A DNA stretch of 64,000 nt. It comes from Bacillota bacterium (GTDB taxonomy: Bacteria; Bacillota; Clostridia; Acetivibrionales; JANLFN01). The notes beneath the pieces are model-generated. The model searched no databases and was not told the origin of the DNA. It saw only the letters and a program-made list of their open reading frames with translations. Location: NCBI GenBank assembly GCA_023421675.1, contig JAEZTC010000001.1, forward strand, positions 186,001 through 250,000, read 5' to 3'. Position numbers and translations under genes: made by a program. Within the stretch, counting starts at the first letter, position 1. Every line of letters begins with the position of its first letter. Below are positions 53,422 to 61,543 of the stretch, in pieces.

Positions 53422-54494
53422 TGGGCTCTGATTATATGACTTCTCTGGAAAGAATTACTGCATATAACAAGGGCGAAACAATAGATAGATTGCCATGTGT
53501 TCCTATTGTTGGCAATACGGCGGCAAGAGTTATAGGAGTTAGTATTTCAAGGCTTAGAGGGAATGGGGTCCTGATTGCAAAGGCGCACATAGAGGCTTAC
53601 AAGCTTTTCAGATATGATATTATCAGAATTTTTACCGATCTTTATACTCAAGCTGAAGCAATGGGAGCAAAGGTTCATTATCCATTTGATGAAACGGCTT
53701 ATCTTGAAAATCCCGCAATAGACTCGGAAGAAAAGATAAACAGGCTTAGACCCGCAAACCCATATAAGGACGGGAACCTGCCCGAGTACCTTGAAGCAAT
53801 GAAAATAGCTGTAGAGGCAGTGGGGAAAGAGGTTACAGTAGCAGGAGCGTTAACGTGTCCTTTTACAAATGCTTCATTTCTTATCGGTGCAGAGAAGCTG
53901 GTAAGGCTTACATTAAAAAATCCTGAAGCAGTACATAAATTATGCCAGGTTTCCCTTGAAACTTGTATCATGTATGCCAAGGCAATAATTGATGCGGGCT
54001 GTACGCCAAGTCTTACTGATGCGATGTCATCTTCAACTGTAATAAGTCCTGCATTATTTAAAACATTTTCATATCCATATCTGAAGAAATTAATCAATTA
54101 TATTCACTCAAGAAATAAAACCGTCACTCTTCATATTTGTGGCAAGACAAATAAGATATGGCACCTTATGGCTGATGCCGGGGCTGATTGTATAAGTATA
54201 GATAATGATGCAGACCTTCTTGCAGCCAAATTGACTGTAGGCAGCAGGGTAAGGCTTATGGGAAACGTAAAACCCTCCGAAACAATGCTGCAAGGCAATA
54301 AGCAGGATGTCAGAAGAGCTGTGGCGGAATGTGTCCTTAAGGCTCATGACAATCCAAAGGGATTCATTGTTGCTTCCGGATGTAGTCTTCCTACCGAAAC
54401 CCCTTTTGAAAATATACACGCTATGCTTGATACAGTTAGGGAAATAGGATATCCGGTAAGCGTTGAAAAAGTTAAAGGTATGGTGGAATCATGA
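53421..54494 (+). CDS. Uroporphyrinogen-decarboxylase-family methyltransferase (MtaA/MtbA-like), copy 1
   Basis: A 357-residue TIM-barrel protein of the UROD/MtaA family that moves methyl groups between a corrinoid protein and an acceptor thiol or donor substrate. Putative zinc ligands are HICGK (His and Cys, about residue 238) and the later Cys in IVASGCSLPTETP. The N terminus has TSLERITAYNKGETIDRLPC, typical of the family. Strong AGGAGGTG precedes the ATG, which overlaps the corrinoid gene's stop by one base. True heme-pathway UROD is ruled out by the metal-ligand pattern and context. Confidence 0.88.
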   Translation: MGSDYMTSLERITAYNKGETIDRLPCVPIVGNTAARVIGVSISRLRGNGVLIAKAHIEAYKLFRYDIIRIFTDLYTQAEAMGAKVHYPFDETAYLENPAIDSEEKINRLRPANPYKDGNLPEYLEAMKIAVEAVGKEVTVAGALTCPFTNASFLIGAEKLVRLTLKNPEAVHKLCQVSLETCIMYAKAIIDAGCTPSLTDAMSSSTVISPALFKTFSYPYLKKLINYIHSRNKTVTLHICGKTNKIWHLMADAGADCISIDNDADLLAAKLTVGSRVRLMGNVKPSETMLQGNKQDVRRAVAECVLKAHDNPKGFIVASGCSLPTETPFENIHAMLDTVREIGYPVSVEKVKGMVES

Positions 54495-55513
54495 ATGTAT
54501 TTAGTCCAAAAGAAAGATTGCTGCGCGTGTTAAAGGGTGACAAGGTTGAAAGGCCTCCTGTCATATGTCCGGGAGGAATGATGAATGCAGCCATAGTTGA
54601 AGTTATGGATAAAACAGGGCATACGCTGCCTGAAGCGCACCATGATGAAAAGCTCATGTCTGAGTTGTCTTATGATGTCAGCAGTAATACCGGTTTTGAA
54701 AATTTTGGAATACCTTTTTGCATGACTGTGGAAGCAGAGGTTTTAGGTAGTGAAATAAATTTTGGAACTTATTCGTGTGAGCCGAAAATTCAGAAAGAGC
54801 TTTATGGTTCGGTTTCACAGGTTAATTATGAGGATACAGGGGTTTTGCTGAAATCAGGCAGAATCAATACCATCATACAAGCTGGCTACAGGCTGTCTAA
54901 AAAACATCCTGATATTCCGCTGCTTGGCAATCTTACAGGTCCAATAAGCACTGCAGCATCCATAGTTGACCCTATACCTTTTCTGAAGGAACTGCGTAAA
55001 GACCCTGAAAATGCACACAGGGTAATAGACTATGTTTCTGACTTTTTAATAGAATATGCCCGTCTTATGGTTGATAACGGTGCAGCTGCCATTTCGATCG
55101 GTGATCCGACAGCTACAGGAGAAATACTTGGCCCCAAAATTTTTGAGGAATATGCATTGAGATATATAAATAAGGTTGCAGACGGGATTCACCAAGCAGG
55201 GGTTCCGGCAATAGTTCACATATGCGGCAATATGAACACAGTAAGGCACCTTATTCACAAAATAAATGCAGACGCAATAAGCACTGATGCCTTGGTTAAC
55301 CTGAGGCATCTTAAGGAAGATTACCCTGAAATAAGAACAATGGGTAATTTAAGCACATACCTTCTTGAATTCGGAACTCCCGATAAAGTTGAACTTCAGA
55401 CACAGAGGCTGGTATCCGACGGCATTGATATTATTTCACCTGCCTGTGGGTTAAGTACTTCCTCATCACTTGACAATATTAATACAATGACCAGAACAGT
55501 GAAGGAGAATTGA
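54491..55513 (+). CDS. Uroporphyrinogen-decarboxylase-family methyltransferase, copy 2
   Basis: A 340-residue paralogue of the preceding gene, overlapping it by four bases (ATGA). The HICGN pair (about residue 245) and a late Cys in IISPACGLST supply the same probable zinc site. KERLLRVLKGDKVERPPVIC is the family's N-terminal arginine-containing motif. Two adjacent copies suggest one enzyme loads the corrinoid from the substrate and the other unloads it. The substrate is unknown. Confidence 0.88.
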   Translation: MNVFSPKERLLRVLKGDKVERPPVICPGGMMNAAIVEVMDKTGHTLPEAHHDEKLMSELSYDVSSNTGFENFGIPFCMTVEAEVLGSEINFGTYSCEPKIQKELYGSVSQVNYEDTGVLLKSGRINTIIQAGYRLSKKHPDIPLLGNLTGPISTAASIVDPIPFLKELRKDPENAHRVIDYVSDFLIEYARLMVDNGAAAISIGDPTATGEILGPKIFEEYALRYINKVADGIHQAGVPAIVHICGNMNTVRHLIHKINADAISTDALVNLRHLKEDYPEIRTMGNLSTYLLEFGTPDKVELQTQRLVSDGIDIISPACGLSTSSSLDNINTMTRTVKEN

Positions 55514-55516
55514 CAC

Positions 55517-57190
55517 ATGCCAAAGGTTACTTTTGATTCGGTAAAAATTGCAGTACAGGTATCCTCAGGAACAACAATTCTCGAAGCAGCACGGTTGGCG
55601 GGTGTGCCACTTGAATCACCCTGTAATGGTGCCGGTACGTGTGGCAAATGCAAGGTTAAGCTTGATAAGGCATCATTAAGCAGTGTGGAGCTTTACGGCA
55701 ATCATCATATATCTGATGATGAGTATCAAAAAGGTTGGGTGCTGGCATGTGAGGCAAGGGTAAAAGCTGATGTTTCGGTTATTTTGGTACCTGAAAGGGA
55801 TCATAAGGGCTCTCTTAAAATTCTTAGCGAAGGGCTTGGATTGGAAGTAAAGCTTGATTCTTATATAAAAAAATGCTTCTTATCAGATATAAATAAAACC
55901 ACTGTTTATGCAGGAGAAAATATTTTAGCCACCGAGTCTGGCGACACGAGAAACAAGACTTATGGTGTGGTAGTGGATATAGGTACTACGACACTTGTTG
56001 CTTCTCTAATTGATCTTAATTCTGCCGAGGAATTGGGTGTAGTTTCGGCATTAAACCCTCAGGCGGTATATGCGCAGGATGTGCTTTCAAGAATAAAGTT
56101 TGCATCTGAGGATAAAGGTCTTAAAATCCTTCACACTGTAATAATTAATGAAATAAATAAAATGCTGGGGAAACTTCTAATTGATACCAGTATTAGAAAA
56201 GAATATGTTTACGAAATTGTATTCAGCGGAAATACCTGCATGCTGCATCTGGCAGCAAATGTAAATCCTTTTTCACTTGGAAAATATCCTTATACGCCAG
56301 CTATTACAGGCGGAAGTCATATAAATGCTCAAAAACTGGGATTGGATATATCCGAGCGAGGTATTGCATACCTACCAAGCATTATTTCTTCGTATGTGGG
56401 TGCTGATATAACCTCAGGAGTCCTTGCTTCACAGCTGGATAAAATTGATGGTACAACATTGTTCGTTGATATCGGAACAAACGGTGAAATGGTTATAGCT
56501 TCGGGTGGAAAGCTGTCCGCGACGTCGACAGCCGCAGGTCCTGCTTTTGAAGGAATGAATATAAGCTGCGGTATGAGAGCCGCAAATGGTGCTGTTGAGT
56601 ATTTTGACATAGATGATAAGGGCAGTGTTTCCATAAAAGTCATTGGAGATTCAGAACCATCTGGAATATGCGGAAGCGGTCTTCTGGATATTGTTGGAGA
56701 ACTGGTAGAGCATGGAATTATAAATGCAAACGGCAAATTTATCGAAAACAGGGATGACATTCCAAAGGAACTTGCCGGCAGACTGATATTTAAAGAGGGG
56801 AAAACCGTATTCAGCATTTCAGAAAAGGTTTATCTGTCACAAAAGGATATAAGACAGGTACAGCTTGCAAAAGGAGCTGTAAGAGCGGGGATTGAATACC
56901 TTCTGCAAAGCAGGGATGTTAGTGCTGAGAATGTTGACAGGGTGCTTATTGCAGGGTCATTTGGGTACCATCTGAGAGCTGAAAGCCTTATCAATATCGG
57001 ACTGCTCCCTGAGGAGTTCGAGGGGAAGATTGATTTCATAGGAAACACATCGAAATCAGGCGGTAAAGCTTTTTTGCTTAATAAAGCTTGTAGAAAAGAT
57101 ATGGATAAGACGGTTAAACTCATAGAAGTTGTTGAACTTTCAAATTATAAGGATTTTGATAAGGTATTTGTAAAATGTCTTGCATTTTGA
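55517..57190 (+). CDS. RACo-like corrinoid activation protein (ferredoxin plus ASKHA ATPase)
   Basis: A 557-residue reductive activator (DUF4445 group) that uses ATP to reactivate oxidised Co(II) corrinoid proteins. The N-terminal [2Fe-2S] domain has Cys36, Cys42 and Cys45 in SPCNGAGTCGKCKVKL and a fourth Cys in WVLACEARV. The ASKHA part starts at VVDIGTTTLVASLIDL (about 152). Later glycine-rich loops LFVDIGTNGEMVIASG and VLIAGSFGYHL bind ATP. It belongs functionally to the corrinoid protein and methyltransferases of the same operon; GAAGGAGAA precedes the start. Confidence 0.93.
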   Translation: MPKVTFDSVKIAVQVSSGTTILEAARLAGVPLESPCNGAGTCGKCKVKLDKASLSSVELYGNHHISDDEYQKGWVLACEARVKADVSVILVPERDHKGSLKILSEGLGLEVKLDSYIKKCFLSDINKTTVYAGENILATESGDTRNKTYGVVVDIGTTTLVASLIDLNSAEELGVVSALNPQAVYAQDVLSRIKFASEDKGLKILHTVIINEINKMLGKLLIDTSIRKEYVYEIVFSGNTCMLHLAANVNPFSLGKYPYTPAITGGSHINAQKLGLDISERGIAYLPSIISSYVGADITSGVLASQLDKIDGTTLFVDIGTNGEMVIASGGKLSATSTAAGPAFEGMNISCGMRAANGAVEYFDIDDKGSVSIKVIGDSEPSGICGSGLLDIVGELVEHGIINANGKFIENRDDIPKELAGRLIFKEGKTVFSISEKVYLSQKDIRQVQLAKGAVRAGIEYLLQSRDVSAENVDRVLIAGSFGYHLRAESLINIGLLPEEFEGKIDFIGNTSKSGGKAFLLNKACRKDMDKTVKLIEVVELSNYKDFDKVFVKCLAF

Positions 57191-57202
57191 TGAGGTGAAA
57201 AT

Positions 57203-58099
57203 ATGGCTGTTACAGAATTGCAAATAAAAACTGAAGGTTATAAAAATAGTGTAAAAAATCACCCCTGCTTTGGTGGAGAGGCAAATATAAATTGCGGTAG
57301 AATACATCTTCCGGTAAGCCCAAAGTGTAACATTAGCTGCAGGTTCTGTAAGAGGTGCTTTAATAATAGTGAAGAAAGGCCAGGGGTAAGCAGGACTTTG
57401 CTGACTCCCGAAAGGTCAGTTCAAATTGTAGAAAAAGCTTTGGAACTTTGTCCGGAAATTACTGTTGTAGGAATTGCAGGCCCCGGTGACACACTGGCAA
57501 CCGATCATGCGATTGAGACATTTGAGTTAATACATACAAGGTTTCCACACCTTATAAACTGTTTAAGCACCAATGGACTTTTATTGGAAGAAAAGGCTGA
57601 GAGGGTTGCTGCTGCTGGTGTCAAAACAGTAACTGTAACGGTTAATGCCATTAATCCTGTAATTCTTGACAAAATATGTTCGGGTATCTTTTACAAGGAT
57701 AGGTTTATCTCCGGAACGGAAGCGGCGGGAATTCTTATAAATGCTCAGCTTACCGGTATAAGGAAAATTGCAGGTCTGGGTGCGGTTGTAAAGATAAACA
57801 GTGTTCTTGTTCCCGGCGTAAATGATGAACACATAGGTGAGATTGCAAAGCTGACCTCTGAAGCAGGTGCTTCCATTGTAAATATAATACCGCTGATTCC
57901 TCAGGGTGACATGTCCGAATACAGCGCTCCAGGGTGTAATGAACTTAATAATGCAAGAGATGCAGCAGGGGAGTATCTTGATGTTTTCAGGCACTGCAGG
58001 CACTGCAGGGCGGATGCATGCGGAATACCGGGCAAGGGTAAGGATTTTTCGAATTTGCTTTATGAATACCCGGCTCAAGATACTTTTTCACATGGATGA
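57203..58099 (+). CDS. NifB-like radical SAM cofactor-synthesis protein
   Basis: A 298-residue radical SAM enzyme. The cluster motif is CNISCRFC (Cys42, Cys46, Cys49), within the NifB-type context HPCFGGEANINCGRIHLPVS. VGIAGPGDTLATDHAIETFE and the closing HCRHCRADACGIPGKGKDF are also NifB-like. Real NifB builds the carbide-containing NifB-co precursor of the nitrogenase cofactor; this protein lacks the fused NifX domain, which is encoded as the next gene. Its presence argues that the NifDK-like pair carries a complex Fe-S cofactor rather than only P-clusters. GAGGTG precedes the ATG. Confidence 0.9.
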   Translation: MAVTELQIKTEGYKNSVKNHPCFGGEANINCGRIHLPVSPKCNISCRFCKRCFNNSEERPGVSRTLLTPERSVQIVEKALELCPEITVVGIAGPGDTLATDHAIETFELIHTRFPHLINCLSTNGLLLEEKAERVAAAGVKTVTVTVNAINPVILDKICSGIFYKDRFISGTEAAGILINAQLTGIRKIAGLGAVVKINSVLVPGVNDEHIGEIAKLTSEAGASIVNIIPLIPQGDMSEYSAPGCNELNNARDAAGEYLDVFRHCRHCRADACGIPGKGKDFSNLLYEYPAQDTFSHG

Positions 58100-58117
58100 T
58101 TGTTGGGGGGTAGGTTA

Positions 58118-58471
58118 ATGTCTATTAAAGTTGCGGTGGCAAGTAGTGACGGAAAAGTGATTAATTCACATTTTGGAAGAGCAAACCAATTTCTTGTATT
58201 TTCATTAAGCAAGGGTAGCTATGAATTCATTGAAACAAGAGAAAACTCTCCTGCGTGCTCATTTGGAGACCATTCTGAGGATAGCCTTGATAGGTCAATT
58301 GATATAATCAAGGATTGCCAAATAGTTCTCGCAAGCCAGATTGGACCTGGAGCAGAAAAGCTTCTTGGCAAGAGAGGTATAAAAGTTTTAAGCGGAAGCA
58401 GCTTCCTGGATGATGTTCTATATAAATTATCATTAAGCAGTTATATAAAGATGGAGTACCCCAACCTGTAA
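58118..58471 (+). CDS. NifX/NafY-type dinitrogenase iron-molybdenum cofactor domain protein
   Basis: A 117-residue protein with the cofactor-binding domain seen in NifX, NafY and the C terminus of NifB: IKVAVASSDGKVINSHFGRA near the start, with the conserved His-Phe-Gly-Arg, then SQIGPGAEKLLGKRGIKV. It probably binds the NifB product and passes it to the NifDK-like enzyme. ATG at 58118 follows TTGGGGGGTAGG. It sits between the NifB-like and NifH-like genes; together with the former it equals a split full-length NifB. Confidence 0.85.
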   Translation: MSIKVAVASSDGKVINSHFGRANQFLVFSLSKGSYEFIETRENSPACSFGDHSEDSLDRSIDIIKDCQIVLASQIGPGAEKLLGKRGIKVLSGSSFLDDVLYKLSLSSYIKMEYPNL

Positions 58472-58518
58472 ACAGGAGGGATTCTGTCTATAAAATACAA
58501 AGTTAGGAGTTGTTGATT

Positions 58519-59394
58519 TTGTCCAAAAAAATTAAGCAGATAGCTATTTACGGAAAAGGAGGCATTGGTAAATCTACTACTACGTCTAATATCAGTGCTG
58601 CATTGGCTAAAGCAGGTTATAAGGTAATGCAGTTTGGGTGTGACCCGAAAAGTGATTCGACAAACACCTTAAGAGACGGAAAGTATATACCTACAGTGCT
58701 TGATACACTCAGAGAGAATAATACCGTAAAAGCGCACGAGGTAATTCATCAGGGTTTTGGAGGGGTTTACTGTGTTGAAGCAGGGGGACCTGCTCCGGGA
58801 GTAGGCTGTGCGGGCCGCGGAATTATTACAGCGGTTCAGCTTTTTAAACAGCAGAAGATTTTTGAACAACTGGATCTGGATATTGTAATATATGATGTCC
58901 TTGGAGATGTTGTATGCGGAGGTTTCGCGGTACCAATTCGTGAAGGTATAGCTGAGCATGTATTTACTGTATCATCAGCTGATTTCATGGCAGTATATGC
59001 GGCTAACAACTTGTTCAAGGGTATCCAGAAATATTCAAACTCAGGCGGAGCACTTCTTGGCGGAGTTATAGCAAATTCCATTAATGCTCCCTATGCAAAA
59101 GAAATAATAGACGATTTTGTAAAGCATACAAATACCCAGGTTGTAGAGTATGTTCCAAGATCAGTTACGGTAACACAGAGTGAGCTTCAGGGTAAAACAA
59201 CTATTGAAGCAGCACCAAATTCCGATCAGGCGAAAATATACAGCAGGCTCGCACAAAGGATTGCTGAGCATAATGAATCCAAGGTCCCTTCTCCTCTTGA
59301 TGTAAAGGAATTGAGAGAATGGGCGTCCAAGTGGGCGGACCAGATACTTGCCCTTGAAACTGGAGAGGTAAGGACTGAAGCGTCAGGCATATAG
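58519..59394 (+). CDS. NifH-like Fe-protein (nitrogenase-type reductase)
   Basis: A 291-residue ATP-dependent electron donor. P-loop GKGGIGKS (12-19), switch-like DPKSDST, and the two [4Fe-4S] cysteines at 97 (GVGCAGRG) and 133 (VVCGGFA) are in the spacing of real NifH; Arg100, the ADP-ribosylation site of NifH, is also kept. The TTG at 58519 is chosen: AGGAG at 58505-58509 is nine bases before it. It should form a homodimer that hydrolyses ATP and reduces the NifDK-like protein encoded downstream. The operon context differs from nif, so a dedicated reductase is inferred. Confidence 0.94.
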   Translation: MSKKIKQIAIYGKGGIGKSTTTSNISAALAKAGYKVMQFGCDPKSDSTNTLRDGKYIPTVLDTLRENNTVKAHEVIHQGFGGVYCVEAGGPAPGVGCAGRGIITAVQLFKQQKIFEQLDLDIVIYDVLGDVVCGGFAVPIREGIAEHVFTVSSADFMAVYAANNLFKGIQKYSNSGGALLGGVIANSINAPYAKEIIDDFVKHTNTQVVEYVPRSVTVTQSELQGKTTIEAAPNSDQAKIYSRLAQRIAEHNESKVPSPLDVKELREWASKWADQILALETGEVRTEASGI

Positions 59395-59464
59395 TTAATA
59401 ATTCCGATGAAATTTTATCTATTTACGGATGCCTTTCAAAGGCATATCTAAGGGGGGAGTCAAT

Positions 59465-60469
59465 ATGAAAAAATTTAAAGCTGCCATTTCAGCTGTACTT
59501 ATCTTTTCAATTATGTTTGTTTTTACCGGCTGTGGAAGCAGCAACACATCTGCTGACAGCAGCAGCGGAAAAAAAGAACCAGTCAAGGTTAAAATAGGTT
59601 ATTTCGGAAATACCTGCGAAGTGCCGGTTTATGCAGCTTATGAGAAAGGCTTTTTTAAGGAAGAGGGTTTGGATGTTGAACTCATAAAAGGGGATGCGAA
59701 CTCACTTAAAGAAGCTCTGGCAGCAGGAAAAATTGATGCGACAGACGGACTGTTAATGCAGTGGCTTAAACCAATTGAATCCGGACTTAACATAAAATTT
59801 ACAGCAGGTCTTCACACGGGCTGTATTCAAGTCCTCAGCAAACCTGATTCGAAAATTAAATCTGTTAAGGACCTGAAAGGTAAGGTTATTGGTGTGCCCG
59901 CAATTGGAGGCGGCCCAATGATTCTGGCTTCCAGATTACTGTCAGGGGAAGGTTTTGACTCACAGAAGGATGTGACATGGAAGGTATATCCCAATTCAGA
60001 ACTTCCCCTTATTCTTGAAAAAGGTGAAGTGGATGCTATATCTCTTGCAGATCCGTTGGCTCAGATGACTGTTGACAGTGGTAAGGGAAAAAGTATTTAC
60101 AATTCTGCATCTGATTCACCTTTCAAAGATGAATATTGCTGCCTTGTGGTTGTAAATGGGACGCTTATTGAAAAACACCCTGATACTGCGGCTGCAATAA
60201 CCAGGGCTTATATGAAAGGAGCCAATTGGTCAAACGAACATAAACAGGAGATGGCTAAAATTGAAACTGAAAAGAAATATGTTCCGGGTGAAGAGTCTGT
60301 AAATGCGAAAGTTCTTGCAGCATATAACTATAAACCATCTGTTGACGGCGGTTCGGATGCAGTACTTAATGCAGCGAAGGAAATGAAAAAAATAGGCATT
60401 CTGGCAAAGGAAACTGAACCTGAAGCTCTCCTTAAGGTTGCGTTCATCAAGCTCAAGGGCGTTGAATAA
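59465..60469 (+). CDS. Second ABC substrate-binding lipoprotein (NMT1/SsuA-like), inside the operon
   Basis: A 334-residue lipoprotein (lipobox VFTGC, Cys23) with the binding-protein pattern VKIGYFGNTCEVPVYAAYEK, FFKEEGLDVEL and AAGKIDATDG. No ATPase or permease accompanies it, so it presumably uses the membrane parts of the transporter at 50816-52572. ATG at 59465 follows a very strong AAGGGGGGAG. Its place between the NifH-like and methyltransferase genes indicates that the nitrogenase-like enzyme's substrate is brought in from outside the cell. Confidence 0.88.
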   Translation: MKKFKAAISAVLIFSIMFVFTGCGSSNTSADSSSGKKEPVKVKIGYFGNTCEVPVYAAYEKGFFKEEGLDVELIKGDANSLKEALAAGKIDATDGLLMQWLKPIESGLNIKFTAGLHTGCIQVLSKPDSKIKSVKDLKGKVIGVPAIGGGPMILASRLLSGEGFDSQKDVTWKVYPNSELPLILEKGEVDAISLADPLAQMTVDSGKGKSIYNSASDSPFKDEYCCLVVVNGTLIEKHPDTAAAITRAYMKGANWSNEHKQEMAKIETEKKYVPGEESVNAKVLAAYNYKPSVDGGSDAVLNAAKEMKKIGILAKETEPEALLKVAFIKLKGVE

Positions 60470-60490
60470 GATTAGTGGGGTGTTTACTTC

Positions 60491-61543
60491 ATGAATTCAA
60501 AAGAAGTAATTATTAATACTTTACAATTAAAAAAGACCGCAAGACCTGCTGTGGCACTTTTGTCCGGGGGGGCCTGGACATTCAACCAGAAGGGTTTGAC
60601 ATTGGAACAGGCACTTTTGGAAGGGGCTGAAAATGCTGCAGAGATTATTGCTGAAACTAATGAGATAGTTAAATCCGATATCGTGTGGCCGGGTTCAGGA
60701 TATCATAATCTGGTTATACGCGCTATCGGAGGTAAGATAAAATTCAGGAAAAAAGGGACACCAGATGTACAGGAGACCCTTTTTGACGAAGCCACAGATG
60801 TGGATAAAATCGATCTGAGCCAAATAAAAAATGATTCGGATATCAATATGCTGTGTGAGACTGCTTCTATTCTTGAAAAAAATATCGGTCATAAAACTCT
60901 TGTCGGCTCAAGCCAGTGGGGGCCTTTTACCCTTGCAGGGCATGTCTATGGAGTAGAAAGACTTATGAGAAGCATATACAGGGATAAGGAGGCTGTTCGC
61001 AGAGTTCTGGATTTTACATCAGATCTGTGCTATGAGTATTTGAACATGTTTGTTGAGGCTGGGGCTGAAATTGTATCAATTGCAGACCCGTCTGCTTCCG
61101 GTGACTTGATTTCACGTCAGCAATTTGAAGAATTTAATATTCCCTACCTTAAAAAAACAGTTCAAAGGCTTAAGCAAAAGGGCATTTATGTGCTTATACA
61201 CATATGCGGAAATACAACAAACAGGCTTGATTTAATTCCGGAGACCGGAGCAGATATAATATCTGTGGACTATAAAGTAGATCTGCTAAGAGCAAAGGAA
61301 TTGCTTGGAGGCAAGATAGCCTTGGCAGGGAATATGAATCCTGTAGGTGTTATGCAAACTTTAAAACCTGAAGAGGTTACTCAAAAATGTATTGAATGTT
61401 TAGAGAAAGCGGGAGACGGCAGTGGTTATGTATTAATGCCAGGCTGTGATATTCCTCCGGCAGTGCCTCTCAAAAATATTAGGGCGATGGTTGATACCGC
61501 CTATAACTATAATAATGGAAAATACGGAGGTGGTATTCTTTGA
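60491..61543 (+). CDS. Uroporphyrinogen-decarboxylase-family methyltransferase, copy 3
   Basis: A 350-residue third paralogue with HICGN (His/Cys zinc pair, about residue 236) and the late Cys of LMPGCDIPPAVPLKN. The N terminus has an unusual SGGAWTFNQKGLTLEQALL segment. The gene sits immediately before the NifD-like gene, overlapping it by four bases, so it is probably made in balance with the enzyme. It may supply or remove a methyl group of the enzyme's substrate. A weak AGTGGGGTG lies before the ATG. Confidence 0.87.
   Translation: MNSKEVIINTLQLKKTARPAVALLSGGAWTFNQKGLTLEQALLEGAENAAEIIAETNEIVKSDIVWPGSGYHNLVIRAIGGKIKFRKKGTPDVQETLFDEATDVDKIDLSQIKNDSDINMLCETASILEKNIGHKTLVGSSQWGPFTLAGHVYGVERLMRSIYRDKEAVRRVLDFTSDLCYEYLNMFVEAGAEIVSIADPSASGDLISRQQFEEFNIPYLKKTVQRLKQKGIYVLIHICGNTTNRLDLIPETGADIISVDYKVDLLRAKELLGGKIALAGNMNPVGVMQTLKPEEVTQKCIECLEKAGDGSGYVLMPGCDIPPAVPLKNIRAMVDTAYNYNNGKYGGGIL

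Noticed and set aside
53421..55513. Heme-pathway uroporphyrinogen decarboxylase
   Set aside because: Two adjacent copies with H-x-C and late Cys ligands, coupled to a corrinoid protein and RACo, fit MtaA/MtbA-like methyltransferases; no heme gene is nearby.
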